Below, one piece after another: positions 28,252 through 37,948 of a stretch of DNA of 64,000 nucleotides. The stretch covers positions 344,226 through 408,225 of the forward strand of contig NZ_LJYW01000001.1 in NCBI RefSeq assembly GCF_001305515.1, in the 5' to 3' direction. Numbering within the stretch: the first letter of the stretch is position 1; each line of letters begins with the position of its first letter. Source of the stretch: Prosthecodimorpha hirschii. Its GTDB lineage: Bacteria > Pseudomonadota > Alphaproteobacteria > Rhizobiales > Ancalomicrobiaceae. The position numbers and the translations under genes are program-made. Under the pieces are notes generated by a model. It was not told the DNA's origin, ran no database searches, and was given only the letters and a program-made list of their open reading frames with translations.

Positions 28252-29403
28252 ATGACCAAGCTTGCCTTCCGCCCGAGCCTTGCCGCCACGCTGCTCGGCG
28301 GTGTCATTCTGTTCGCGCCTGCGGCCGCCGATGCCCAGTCCCTGCGCGACCGGGTCATCGCGGATATCGACGGCGTCCTGAAGAAGGGCGGCGCCAAGTC
28401 GGTGAGCCATGGCGACGTGACCGGCGACGACAGCAATTTCGTCGTCAAGGACTACAAGATCGTCCGCGAAGGCGACGGCACCGAAAAGGTGTTCACCGCG
28501 CCGACCACGACCTTCTCGAATGTCGCCGCGAATGCGTCCGGCGGCTACACGATCGGCTCGATCGCGATCCAGCAGATCACCGGCAAGGACGACGAGAGCA
28601 CGCTGACGGTGGGTTCGATGAACATCACCGCCTATTCCAGCGCCACCGCCGGCTCCACGCAGATCTCGCCCTTCGCCGAAAAGGTCGGCAGCCTCAAGAT
28701 GGCCGACATCACCTATTCGGAACCGAACACCAAGTTCTCGGTCGCCTCGATCTCGGCGAGCGTCGATCCGGCCAATCCGAACAAGGGCTCGGCCTCGGTC
28801 TCCAAGATCATGGTGCCGGTCGATGCCGCCAATCCGGAAATGAAGGACATCGTGGCGCTCGGCTACAAGGAGATCGCCGTCGATGTCGATTCCGACGCCG
28901 TCTGGGACGAGAAGGCCCAGCGCCTGTCGCTCGACCGCCTGACCATCGCCGCCAAGGACATGGGCACGCTGAACCTCTCGTTCGCCTTCGGCAACGTCTC
29001 CCAGGACGCCCTCAAGCAGTTGCAGGCGGCCAAGGACGATGCCAACGCCCAGCTGACCGTGCTGCAGAGCTTCACCATCGAACAGATCGCCCTGCGCTTC
29101 GACAACGCCTCGATCGTCGACCGCATGCTCGACGCCCAGGCCAAGGCGCAGAACACCAAGCGCGATCAGTATGTCACCGGCCTGTCCGCCATGGTCCCGC
29201 TGATGATCGCCTCGATGAACAACAAGCCGTTCGAGAAGAAGGTCTCGGACGCCGTCGCGGCCTTCCTGAAGGCGCCGAAGTCGATCGCGATCATCGCCAA
29301 GCCGGCGCAGCCGGTGCCGGTCGCCCAGGTGGTCGGTACCGCCATGGTCGCCCCGCAGACGATCCCGTCGGTGCTCTCCGTGGACGTGCTTGCCAACAAG
29401 TGA
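28252..29403 (+). CDS. Secreted protein of unknown function (paralogue B)
   Basis: A 383-residue protein with a signal peptide (SLAATLLGGVILFAPAAADA, then QSLRDRV). The mature part is Ser/Thr/Ala-rich with strand-like alternation. It is shorter than the preceding gene but shares its opening helix, the VKDYKI/VRDLKV segment, and the C-terminal PVAQVVGTAMVAPQTIPSVL. The 134-bp gap and same orientation suggest co-transcription. No domain is recognised. Confidence 0.8.
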   Translation: MTKLAFRPSLAATLLGGVILFAPAAADAQSLRDRVIADIDGVLKKGGAKSVSHGDVTGDDSNFVVKDYKIVREGDGTEKVFTAPTTTFSNVAANASGGYTIGSIAIQQITGKDDESTLTVGSMNITAYSSATAGSTQISPFAEKVGSLKMADITYSEPNTKFSVASISASVDPANPNKGSASVSKIMVPVDAANPEMKDIVALGYKEIAVDVDSDAVWDEKAQRLSLDRLTIAAKDMGTLNLSFAFGNVSQDALKQLQAAKDDANAQLTVLQSFTIEQIALRFDNASIVDRMLDAQAKAQNTKRDQYVTGLSAMVPLMIASMNNKPFEKKVSDAVAAFLKAPKSIAIIAKPAQPVPVAQVVGTAMVAPQTIPSVLSVDVLANK

Positions 29404-29735
29404 TCCTCCACCGGATCCGGTGACGGGCCGACCGGGCGGGACCATCGCCCGGCCGGCCCGCCGGCGATCCGGCCGGTCCGCCGCGCGTCGGCGGCCACGC
29501 GCATCGCTCCCGGTCCTGGGTATGCGCTCACGCGTTGGTAACGATTCTCCGTGAAGTGTGTCGTTAACAATCTTGCAAGGATGATTCGTCCCGCTACAGT
29601 TCGGCATCCTGCAGCGATCGAAATGTCGTCAAGGCCTTGCCGTCGCTCAGAATTCGGGTAAAAGGCACTCTATCGACCGTGACCGATGCCCCGGCGCCTC
29701 CGTGCGGCCGGCCCGTCAAGTGGAGACTCTGCTGC
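29404..29735. other. Intergenic leader upstream of the M15-type peptidase gene
   Basis: 332 bp. The first half is GC-rich with inverted CCGG-type runs. The second half becomes AT-rich (GGTAACGATTCTCC, GTCGTTAACAATCTTGC) and contains the candidate promoter listed separately, leaving a leader of ~130 nt before the ATG at 29736. No other gene is seen. Confidence 0.45.
29573..29600 (+). promoter_or_regulatory. Candidate sigma-70-type promoter
   Basis: TTGCAA (29573-29578) and TACAGT (29595-29600) with a 16-bp spacer, in an AT-rich pocket of an otherwise GC-rich intergenic region, pointing at the peptidase gene. The boxes are acceptable but not perfect matches. Confidence 0.3.
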
Positions 29736-30968
29736 ATGCGGCCTGTCCGCCTCGTCCTGGTCGGTCTTGGTCTCGCTTCGGTAGCGGGGATCGGAACGGC
29801 CTGGATTCTCGGCGGAAACAGCGAGGACGCGCCCGTGCGCGCCACCATGGCCGGCACCGAGGCCGGGACAGAGGCCGACGTGGAGCCCTTCAGCGTCGAC
29901 CCGCTCGATGTCGATCCGGCAGAGCCGAAGACCACCGCCTCGATCGTCGCGGACGCCCTGCCGGCCCCGGCCCGTAAGTCGGCGGCGTCCGGCAAGGTCG
30001 ACCGGCTGCCGGTGGCGCCCGGTCGCGACCGGTCGGTCACCGCCTCGGCCGCCAAGCCGGCCGGCAAGGGACTGGTCATCACGACCAGTTCGCTCCGGAC
30101 CGGCGAGACCGTCGCCATGCCGGTCCTGGCCTATGCGGATTTCAGCGAGCAGTCCTCCCCGTTCGACCGTCTGATCGTGCCGGCGCGGCCGGGCATCCAG
30201 CAGATGCCCAAACCGAAGCCCGCCATCCTGCCGCCGCCGGTCGCCGAAGAAGACGACGACGCGCCCGAGTTCCTGCCGCTTCCGATCCGCAAGCCGAAGG
30301 TCGCGGCCGTCGATCCCACACCGGCCGTGATCCCGGTTCCCCTGCCGCTGCCGAAGCCGCATGTGGCGGCGTCCGCTCCCGCCGTCGCGGCGTCCGCGAC
30401 CGCGACGACGGCACCGGGCGCCATCATGCCGCGGCGCGGACCGCTCAACGCGCCCGAGGTCGCCGCGCCGACACCGCCCCCGCCCTCCCGGCCGAATTCG
30501 ATCCTCGCGCTGCTCACGTCGGCGACGAGTTCGACCCCGAAGCCGGAAGTGCCGTCCGCGACCCCGCCGGTCATCACGCGAACCCCGTTCGGCGTGCCCT
30601 ACGTCCTGCAGACCGAGTCGGTCGACACCGCCTGCCTGCGGCCGGAGCTGATCGAGGTTCTGCGCAAGATCGAAAGCCATTACGGCAAGAAGGTCGTGAT
30701 CACGTCCGGCTATCGCGACCATGGTCGCCCGGGCTCGCTGCACCGGCGCTGCGCCGCCGCCGATATCGTCATCCCGGGCGTCTCCGCCCAGGCGCTGACC
30801 AGCTTCGCCCGGACCGTGCCGGGCGTCGGCGGCGTCGGCCAGTACTGTCACCAGTCCCTGGTCCATGTCGACGTGGGCACGCCGCGCGACTGGAAATATG
30901 GCTGCGGCAGCTATTTCGCCATGCGCGACGGCTCGTCGAGCTGGGGCCGCGTCCCGCGCGAGGACTGA
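29736..30968 (+). CDS. Secreted M15-type peptidase (D-Ala-D-Ala carboxypeptidase-like, zinc)
   Basis: A 410-residue protein. The N-terminus has a single hydrophobic segment (VRLVLVGLGLASVAGIG) that acts as signal or anchor. Residues ~25-290 are Ala/Pro/Thr-rich and probably disordered. The C-terminal ~120 residues carry an M15A-type zinc peptidase: VVITSGYRDHGRPGSLHRRC, CAAADIVI, and SLVHVDVG, giving His, Asp and His zinc ligands. Such enzymes trim peptidoglycan peptides. The ATG at 29736 has GGAG 8 bp upstream; the upstream frame has no signal. Confidence 0.8.
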   Translation: MRPVRLVLVGLGLASVAGIGTAWILGGNSEDAPVRATMAGTEAGTEADVEPFSVDPLDVDPAEPKTTASIVADALPAPARKSAASGKVDRLPVAPGRDRSVTASAAKPAGKGLVITTSSLRTGETVAMPVLAYADFSEQSSPFDRLIVPARPGIQQMPKPKPAILPPPVAEEDDDAPEFLPLPIRKPKVAAVDPTPAVIPVPLPLPKPHVAASAPAVAASATATTAPGAIMPRRGPLNAPEVAAPTPPPPSRPNSILALLTSATSSTPKPEVPSATPPVITRTPFGVPYVLQTESVDTACLRPELIEVLRKIESHYGKKVVITSGYRDHGRPGSLHRRCAAADIVIPGVSAQALTSFARTVPGVGGVGQYCHQSLVHVDVGTPRDWKYGCGSYFAMRDGSSSWGRVPRED

Positions 30969-30989
30969 CCGGCCGCGGCGCCCCTGCGC

Positions 30990-31724
30990 TCAGAGCTTGG
31001 TGCGCTTGAAGATCGTCTCCGGCAGGGCCCGGATGATCGCCATGACCAGCGCCCAGACCGGCTTCACATAGATCACGTCGCGCCGCTGCGTCTCCGCGGC
31101 CCGGAAGATGGCCGTGCCGACCGCTTGCGGGTCGGCGGTCAGCCGGGCCGGCAGTTTCATGCCGGCGGTCATCCGGGTGCGGATGAAGCCCGGCTTGACG
31201 GTGACGACATGCAGCCCGCGCTTGGAGACGCGGTTGCGCAGACCCGACAGGAAGGCCGTGAAGCCGGCCTTGGCGGCGCCATAGACATAGTTCGAGGCCC
31301 TGCCCCGCTCGCCGGCCACCGAGCTGACGCCGACGATCGTGCCGTGGCCACGCGCGAGAAAGCGTTCGGCGAAGAGGCCGAGCAGCAGGGCCGGCCCCTC
31401 GAAATTGCTGCGCATGACCGTCGTCGCATGGGCCGCATCAGTCTCCGCGCGCACCTGCTCGCCGAGCAGGCCGACCACCGAGACGACCGTATCGGGCAGC
31501 ACCGGCAGGCCGTCCGCGAAGGCCGCGAAGGCGCCCGTATCCAGAATGTCGATCGCATGGACGCTCACGGCCACGCCTGTCCGGGTCGCGATGTCGGCGG
31601 CCTCGCGCTCGAGGCCCGCGGCGTCTCGGCCGGCGAGTTGCACGGACCAGCCGGCGGCCGCATAGGCGCGCGCGACGGCGCGGCCGACATCGGAGGTGCC
31701 GCCGACGACGAGGACGGTCTTCAT
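30990..31724 (-). CDS. SDR reductase, DprE2-like (decaprenylphospho-2-ketoribose reductase)
   Basis: A 244-residue short-chain dehydrogenase with an NAD(P) glycine motif VLVVGGTSDVGRA at the start, catalytic Ser (GVSSVAG) and Y-x3-K (YVYGAAK). It follows the DprE1-like oxidase on the same strand. Known pair: DprE1 oxidises decaprenylphosphoryl ribose and DprE2 reduces it to the arabinose form. The ATG at 31724 is 5 bp past the oxidase stop; a GTG at 31733 overlapping that stop (GTGA) is also possible and adds three residues. Confidence 0.82.
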   Translation of the reverse strand: MKTVLVVGGTSDVGRAVARAYAAAGWSVQLAGRDAAGLEREAADIATRTGVAVSVHAIDILDTGAFAAFADGLPVLPDTVVSVVGLLGEQVRAETDAAHATTVMRSNFEGPALLLGLFAERFLARGHGTIVGVSSVAGERGRASNYVYGAAKAGFTAFLSGLRNRVSKRGLHVVTVKPGFIRTRMTAGMKLPARLTADPQAVGTAIFRAAETQRRDVIYVKPVWALVMAIIRALPETIFKRTKL

Positions 31725-31729
31725 TTCGG

Positions 31730-33064
31730 TCACAGTCCGATCCTTCTGGAGAGGCGCGAGGCCAACCGGCCTTCGAGCCCGTAACGGCGGCGGATGTCGC
31801 GGAAGCGGTCGAGACCCGGATAGCCGGCCTCGAAGGTCGCGCGCGTCTGGCGGGCATCCTTGGCGAGATAGAGACGCCCGCCGGCCGCCGCGACCAGGCG
31901 GTCGCAGTCGGCCAGGAAAGCGAGCAAGCCCGGCTCCATCTTCATGTCGAGCGCCAGGGTATGGCCCTCGAACGGGAAAGACAGGAGCCCGCCGCCGCGG
32001 CCGAGCCGCTTCAGCACAGCCAGGAACGAGGCGCTGCCGCGCCGGGCGATGCGGTCGAGCAGGTCCGGCAGCAGGTCGGCCGACCGCGCGGCCGGCAGGA
32101 CGAACTGGTACTGCACGAAGCCGTTGCGGCCGTAGATGCGGTTCCAATCGGCGACGCCGTCGAGCGGGAAGAAATAGGGTCGCCAGCCGACCAGACGCTC
32201 GCTGCCGGCTTTGGCCGCGCCAAGCCGGAAATAGGCTTCGTTGAAGGCCGCGACCGAGAACCGGTTGAGGGTCAGCGCCGGCAGGTCGAAGGGCACGCCG
32301 GGGCCGGCCTTGGCGGCCGGGCCGAAGCGGGTGGGGACCTGCGCGCCCCCCAGTTCGGCGCGGGTGGCGTGTTCGCCGAGATAGACCAGTGATCGGCCGA
32401 GCGCGGCGCCGCGCGCCAGCCCGTCGATCCAGGCGACCGAATAGGTCGCGTCCTGCGCGGCATCGAGCAGGCGGACGGTGTCCGCGACCGTCTCGGCGAC
32501 CAGGGTCCGCTGGCGGATCCAGCCGGTCTCGACCGGGATCATGCGGATCGTGGCGGCGAGTATGTAGCCGGTCAGGCCCATGCCGCCGATGGTGGCGTGG
32601 AACAGCTCGGCATTTTGCTCACGCGAGCAGGCGAGCCGGGTTCCGTCCGGCAGCAGAAGTTCGAGCGCGGCGACATGGTCGCCGAAGCCGCCGTCGCGGT
32701 GATGGTTCTTGCCGTGCACGTCGGCCGCGATCATGCCGCCGACGGTGACGAACTGGGTGCCGGGCACCACGGCCGGGAAGAAGCCGCGCGGCAGGAAGGC
32801 TTCGACGATCTCGGCGAGCGTCACGCCGGCCTCGACGGTGAGCCAGCCGGTCGCCGGATCGAAGGCGCGCATCCGGTCGAGACCGCGCAGCGAAACCGTC
32901 GTCTCCTCGCCGATCGCCGCATCGCCATAGGCCCGGCCGTTGCCGCGCGCGATGGCGCCCGTCCGCCCGGCCACCATGGCCGGGACCGCGTCGGGGGAGC
33001 CCGGCTGCACAAGGTCCGTGGCGGCGACCGGATAGCGTCCCCAGCCCGACAATTCGACGTTCAC
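31730..33064 (-). CDS. FAD-linked oxidase, DprE1-like
   Basis: A 444-residue oxidase of the VAO/GMC-like FAD-binding type that fits decaprenylphosphoryl-beta-D-ribose 2'-epimerase subunit 1. FAD motif GNGRAYGD near residue 45 and GKNHHRDGGFGDH near 130 match that family. The GTG start (VNVELSGWGRYP) is chosen because the upstream frame is not conserved-looking. It works with the SDR gene next to it: oxidation at C2' then reduction. The upstream HAD-UbiA gene is 47 bp away, giving a three-gene run. Confidence 0.85.
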   Translation of the reverse strand: MNVELSGWGRYPVAATDLVQPGSPDAVPAMVAGRTGAIARGNGRAYGDAAIGEETTVSLRGLDRMRAFDPATGWLTVEAGVTLAEIVEAFLPRGFFPAVVPGTQFVTVGGMIAADVHGKNHHRDGGFGDHVAALELLLPDGTRLACSREQNAELFHATIGGMGLTGYILAATIRMIPVETGWIRQRTLVAETVADTVRLLDAAQDATYSVAWIDGLARGAALGRSLVYLGEHATRAELGGAQVPTRFGPAAKAGPGVPFDLPALTLNRFSVAAFNEAYFRLGAAKAGSERLVGWRPYFFPLDGVADWNRIYGRNGFVQYQFVLPAARSADLLPDLLDRIARRGSASFLAVLKRLGRGGGLLSFPFEGHTLALDMKMEPGLLAFLADCDRLVAAAGGRLYLAKDARQTRATFEAGYPGLDRFRDIRRRYGLEGRLASRLSRRIGL

Positions 33065-33111
33065 GGCCGCACCCTGCCCTTGCCGTCTTGCCTGCCCTGC
33101 CCCGCCGCCGC

Positions 33112-34551
33112 TCAGAGCGCAGCCAGGATGCAGGCGCCCGAGAAGGCGGCCGCGGCCCAGCTGTTGCGGTCGCGGATGGCGAAGACGATCGGATCGTCGT
33201 CGAGATCGCCGCGCCCGGCCATCATCAGCACCCGGCCGATCCAGTAGAGCAGGATCGGGCAGATCAGCCACAGGATCTGCGGATGGGTGTAGAGGCCGGC
33301 GACCGTCGGGGTCGAGACGTAGAAGGCGAAGATGGTGACGGCATTCATGCCGGCCGCCGCCGCCAGGGCCAGCACGATCGCCCGATCGGCGACCCGGTAG
33401 CCGCGATTGGCCGACTGATCGAAGCCGCGCGCCATCAGGACCGACAGTTCGACATGGCGCTTGACCAGCGCCAGCGCGGTGAAGAACAGGATCGAGAAGG
33501 CGAACAGCCATTCCGACACGAAGACGCCGATCGCCACCGCGCCGGCGAAGACGCGCAGGCCGTAGAGCCCGGCCAGCACGATCACGTCGGCCATCAGCTT
33601 GCGCTTGAGGACGAAGGAATAGGCGAGCGTCGAGAGATAGTAGAGCGCCAGGATCATCAGGAAGACCGGCGAGACCAGGAGCGCCAGCCCGGCCGAGACG
33701 GCGAGCAGCACGGCCGCCGCGATGGCGCCTTCCGCGATGGTGATGCGGCCGGCGGCGAGCGGCCGGTTGCGCTTGGTCGGGTGCGCCCGGTCGGCCTTCA
33801 GGTCGACCATGTCGTTGACCAGATAAACGGACGAGGCGCAGAGCGAGAAGGCCGCAAAGGCGATCAGCGTGGCGCCGAAATCGGCGAGGCCGAAATGGTG
33901 CGCGGTGATCAGCGGCACGAAGACCAGGAGGTTCTTCGACCATTGATGCACCCGGATCGCCTTGGCCCAGACGCCGAGGCTGGCCGGCTCGGCCGACAGC
34001 TCGACCCAGTCGGGCTTCAGCTTGGCGAGGCGTGCCTTGACGGTGGCGACCAGGCGGATGCCATAGGCCCGCCGCGCCTTGCGCCAGACCGGCAGGTCGG
34101 CCGCGTCGTTGCCGACATAGTCGAAGCCCTGCTCGCCGAATTCGGCCGCGAGCCGATCGGCCTTGGCGTCGCCGGACAGGTTGGTGCGGCCGTCCGAGGC
34201 GTAGAAGCCGTCGAACAGGCCGAGTTCGGTCATGATCTTCTCGGCATGCAGCCGGTCGCCGGCGGTGGCGAGATAGACCGGCCGGCCCTCGGCGCGCGCG
34301 CTGCGGACGAGGTCGAGCACGGCCGGATCGTAGGGCAGCGTCTCGTAGGCGAGCCCGGAGCGCTCGGCGAGGAAGCGCTTCAGCGCGGCCTTGCCGGCGG
34401 CGAGGCTCTGCGCGACCGCCAGGACATGGCGCGTGCCGAGCCCGACCGTATCGAGGAAGGCCTCGTAGAGCAGATCGGTGCGGATCAGGGTTCCGTCGAC
34501 GTCGACGACCAGGGGGACGGAAGACGCGGAAGCACTCAAGGCAACACCCAC
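33112..34551 (-). CDS. HAD phosphatase - UbiA prenyltransferase fusion (decaprenyl-phosphate phosphoribosyltransferase-like)
   Basis: A 479-residue protein. The N-terminal ~200 residues are a HAD phosphatase (LVVDVDGTLIRTD, then GDRLHAEK and DYVGNDAADLP). The C-terminal ~280 residues form an eight- to nine-helix UbiA domain with NDMVDLKAD as the first Asp-rich motif. In mycobacteria the UbiA enzyme (Rv3806c) transfers phosphoribose from PRPP to decaprenyl phosphate, and a phosphatase then removes the 5-phosphate; the fusion would combine both steps. The GTG at 34551 is a guess; a TTG at 34560 or a TTG four codons later are alternatives. Confidence 0.82.
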   Translation of the reverse strand: MGVALSASASSVPLVVDVDGTLIRTDLLYEAFLDTVGLGTRHVLAVAQSLAAGKAALKRFLAERSGLAYETLPYDPAVLDLVRSARAEGRPVYLATAGDRLHAEKIMTELGLFDGFYASDGRTNLSGDAKADRLAAEFGEQGFDYVGNDAADLPVWRKARRAYGIRLVATVKARLAKLKPDWVELSAEPASLGVWAKAIRVHQWSKNLLVFVPLITAHHFGLADFGATLIAFAAFSLCASSVYLVNDMVDLKADRAHPTKRNRPLAAGRITIAEGAIAAAVLLAVSAGLALLVSPVFLMILALYYLSTLAYSFVLKRKLMADVIVLAGLYGLRVFAGAVAIGVFVSEWLFAFSILFFTALALVKRHVELSVLMARGFDQSANRGYRVADRAIVLALAAAAGMNAVTIFAFYVSTPTVAGLYTHPQILWLICPILLYWIGRVLMMAGRGDLDDDPIVFAIRDRNSWAAAAFSGACILAAL

Positions 34552-34707
34552 TCGTCTCAAAAAGACGAGGCGACGCTAGCCCGGAAAGGTGAATCGCCCG
34601 TTTGGACGGGAGGCAAAAACCGCGCGCGGGGTTAAGGATACCGCACGCGGTTAATCAATGCTGGACGCGGCCGTCAGCCGGACGGCAGGTTCAGTCCGGC
34701 GCCTCGG

Positions 34708-36492
<1,785 letters not shown>

Positions 36493-36568
36493 GGTGGTCC
36501 TGCTTCATTGAGGCCCGGACGGTCGGTCCAGGATACGGGTCGGGCTGACTTCTAGCCGCCTTCGCCCG

Positions 36569-36666
36569 CGATTTGAAGCGAGGACTTGCGCCGCCGGGGC
36601 GCTATCCCTTGCGGAACGGGTAGAGGAACTGGGCCCAGTAGCCCTTCGGCACGGGGTGGCCGGAAA
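36569..36666. repeat. 98-bp direct repeat, copy A
   Basis: Matches 37851-37948 at 96 of 98 positions, in the same orientation and offset by 1282 bp. It includes a degenerate copy of the 3' end of the desaturase gene (37884-39026). The two copies bracket the ParD/SUKH islet. Confidence 0.95.
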
Positions 36667-36801
36667 CGGCTCGTTGCGCGCGGGCCGATTGCAGGTCGGA
36701 CGGAGATGCCGCGGCCCCCTCGGCGCGGTCTTCCAAGCACGGGCTCGTGCAGCGGGAAGAAACTCTCACGGACCTCGGAACATTCCTGACGATGACATAA
36801 A

Positions 36802-36830
36802 TTGCGCAGTTTTCGTTATCGGCCTATCCT
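36802..36830 (+). promoter_or_regulatory. Candidate promoter for the ParD gene
   Basis: TTGCGC (36802-36807) and TATCCT (36825-36830) with a 17-bp spacer, 26 bp before the GTG start. Start of transcription would be near 36837, leaving a very short leader that still includes AAGGAGG. Confidence 0.45.
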
Positions 36831-36855
36831 GCCTGCCCAGAAGGAGGACCCAACC

Positions 36856-37101
36856 GTGAACGTATCCCTTGGCGAGCGCTGGGAACAGTTCGTCGACCAA
36901 ACCGTCAAGACCGGCCGCTACGGCTCGGCCAGCGAGGTCGTCCGCGAAGGGCTTCGGCTGGTCGAAGAGCGCGAGGCCAGGCTCAGCGCCCTGCGTGCCA
37001 CCCTGCAGGCCTCGATCGTGGCAGGCGGCGAAGCGACCGATGCCGACATCGATGCCGCCCTCGACGCCAAGGCCGCCGAATTGGCCAAGGAAGGCTACTG
37101 A
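36856..37101 (+). CDS. ParD-family antitoxin (type II toxin-antitoxin)
   Basis: An 81-residue protein with the ParD/CC2985 layout: an N-terminal ribbon-helix-helix (VNVSLGERWEQFVDQTVKTG, SASEVVREGLRLVEERE) and a C-terminal toxin-binding tail. AAGGAGG precedes the GTG. It would bind and repress its own promoter and neutralise ParE. The expected ParE reading frame begins 3 bp after the stop but is cut off, so the antitoxin is now an orphan. Confidence 0.85.
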   Translation: MNVSLGERWEQFVDQTVKTGRYGSASEVVREGLRLVEEREARLSALRATLQASIVAGGEATDADIDAALDAKAAELAKEGY

Positions 37102-37103
37102 GC

Positions 37104-37148
37104 GTGCCACGGCTCAAATACTTGCCGACAATAAAGATAGCAGACTAA
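37104..37148 (+). pseudogene. parE toxin remnant (14 codons)
   Basis: A GTG two bases after the ParD stop opens VPRLKYLPTIKIAD and then hits TAA. The first half fits the usual start of ParE-like toxins (a basic PRLKYLP beginning), and the spacing fits a parDE operon. The remaining ~80 residues are absent and the sequence turns AT-rich, so the toxin is lost. The identity rests on position and a few residues. Confidence 0.5.
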
Positions 37149-37151
37149 ATG

Positions 37152-37203
37152 GTTCACATCAAACATCGAAATCAGGAATATTAGTATCTATTGTTCACAT
37201 CAA
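37152..37203. repeat. Short direct repeats inside the AT-rich patch
   Basis: GTTCACATCAA occurs at 37152-37162 and again at 37193-37203 (period 41). In 37141-37200 only 19 of 60 bases are G or C, a clear contrast with the GC-rich flanks. Confidence 0.7.
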
Positions 37204-37400
37204 CTGCTATGCGTTTCTTGTCTTCGCATTCTTGCGATGATTTCATTCCAATATCGTATAAGTACAAGATGCTCTTGCCGCGTGACCCAATTGATATTGT
37301 TTTCGCTCACCGGATCACCTCCCAAAATCAAGGGTGTGATGTGATGCCTGATCTTGCTGAATCGATCGGTTGATCGCCCGTTCGTTGCGCTCCCCGTCAT
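37200..37400 (-). CDS. Small ORF with HNH-like motif, coupled to the SUKH gene
   Basis: 66 residues. ATG overlaps the SUKH stop by 4 bp (ATGA), so it is translationally coupled. It contains RHHITPLILGGDP, then NNINW and RQEHLVLIRYW, which has the His-His ... Asn ... His order of HNH nuclease cores, but an N-terminal domain is missing. It could be a fragment of a toxin domain, a partner of the SUKH protein, or a small immunity-associated protein. AT-rich base use is unlike its neighbours and suggests transfer. No firm family. Confidence 0.5.
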   Translation of the reverse strand: MTGSATNGRSTDRFSKIRHHITPLILGGDPVSENNINWVTRQEHLVLIRYWNEIIARMRRQETHSS

Positions 37401-37801
37401 TGATCACTCGAAATATTTGACAGAAAGGCTCCGAAGGTTTCTCCCAGCGGCTCGATCATATCGAGAGCCATTCCGATCAGGGGAATGCGAACGCAGTGCA
37501 CCACAGGTTGGCGAAAGTCGAATCCGTAGCCATCGTTGCCGCCGTTCGTTCCGAACAACAGGATTCCCGGCGCGTAGATGTGGCTCTCGCATTCGGCATT
37601 GAACTGTCTGAGTTCGTCGATGCGCCAGAAATCCACATAGGCATCGCCGACAAAGCCCATGCCTCCATTGGACTGCATGACGAAATCCAGATACTCGCCG
37701 GGCAATGCAAGGCCCAACCTGGCTTGCTCGATTTCCATGACATCTGACGTCGCGCCTGGGTTTCCGTGCCAGTTCCGGAACCACTTGGAGACATCAGCCA
37801 T
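37397..37801 (-). CDS. SUKH (SMI1/KNR4) family immunity-type protein
   Basis: A 134-residue cytosolic protein starting MADVSKWFRNWHGNPG. The SMI1/KNR4 signature is ARLGLALPGEYLDFVMQSNG, followed by DAYVDFWRIDEL and LFGTNGGNDGYGFD, the usual SUKH strand-and-helix order. SUKH proteins are immunity factors against polymorphic contact-dependent or type VI toxins. No full toxin gene is adjacent; the only candidate is the coupled small ORF. The ATG at 37801 is chosen over longer in-frame starts. Confidence 0.85.
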   Translation of the reverse strand: MADVSKWFRNWHGNPGATSDVMEIEQARLGLALPGEYLDFVMQSNGGMGFVGDAYVDFWRIDELRQFNAECESHIYAPGILLFGTNGGNDGYGFDFRQPVVHCVRIPLIGMALDMIEPLGETFGAFLSNISSDQ

Positions 37802-37850
37802 ATCCGTCCCGCCTCGCGCTGCTTCAGCGGATTCGACCACAAGGCGGCTT

Positions 37851-37948
37851 CGATTTGAAGCGAGGACTTGCGCCGCCGGCGCGCTATCCCTTGCGGAACG
37901 GGTAGAGGAACTGGGCCCAGTAGCCCTTGGGCACGGGGTGGCCGGAAA
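37851..37948. repeat. 98-bp direct repeat, copy B (desaturase 3' end)
   Basis: Partner of 36569-36666, with 96/98 identity. Copy B lies across the desaturase stop codon (37884-37886) and its last ~21 codons. It marks the right edge of the islet. Confidence 0.95.

Larger units (their letters stand above)
36493..36855. other. Intergenic region holding repeat copy A and the ParD promoter
   Basis: 363 bp between the aspS start and the ParD gene. It contains copy A of the 98-bp direct repeat (36569-36666), a short stretch with no features, and the ParD promoter and leader. A 3'-terminal remnant of the desaturase coding region (stop and last ~21 codons, minus strand, with one base change in each part) is embedded in copy A. 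Confidence 0.8.
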
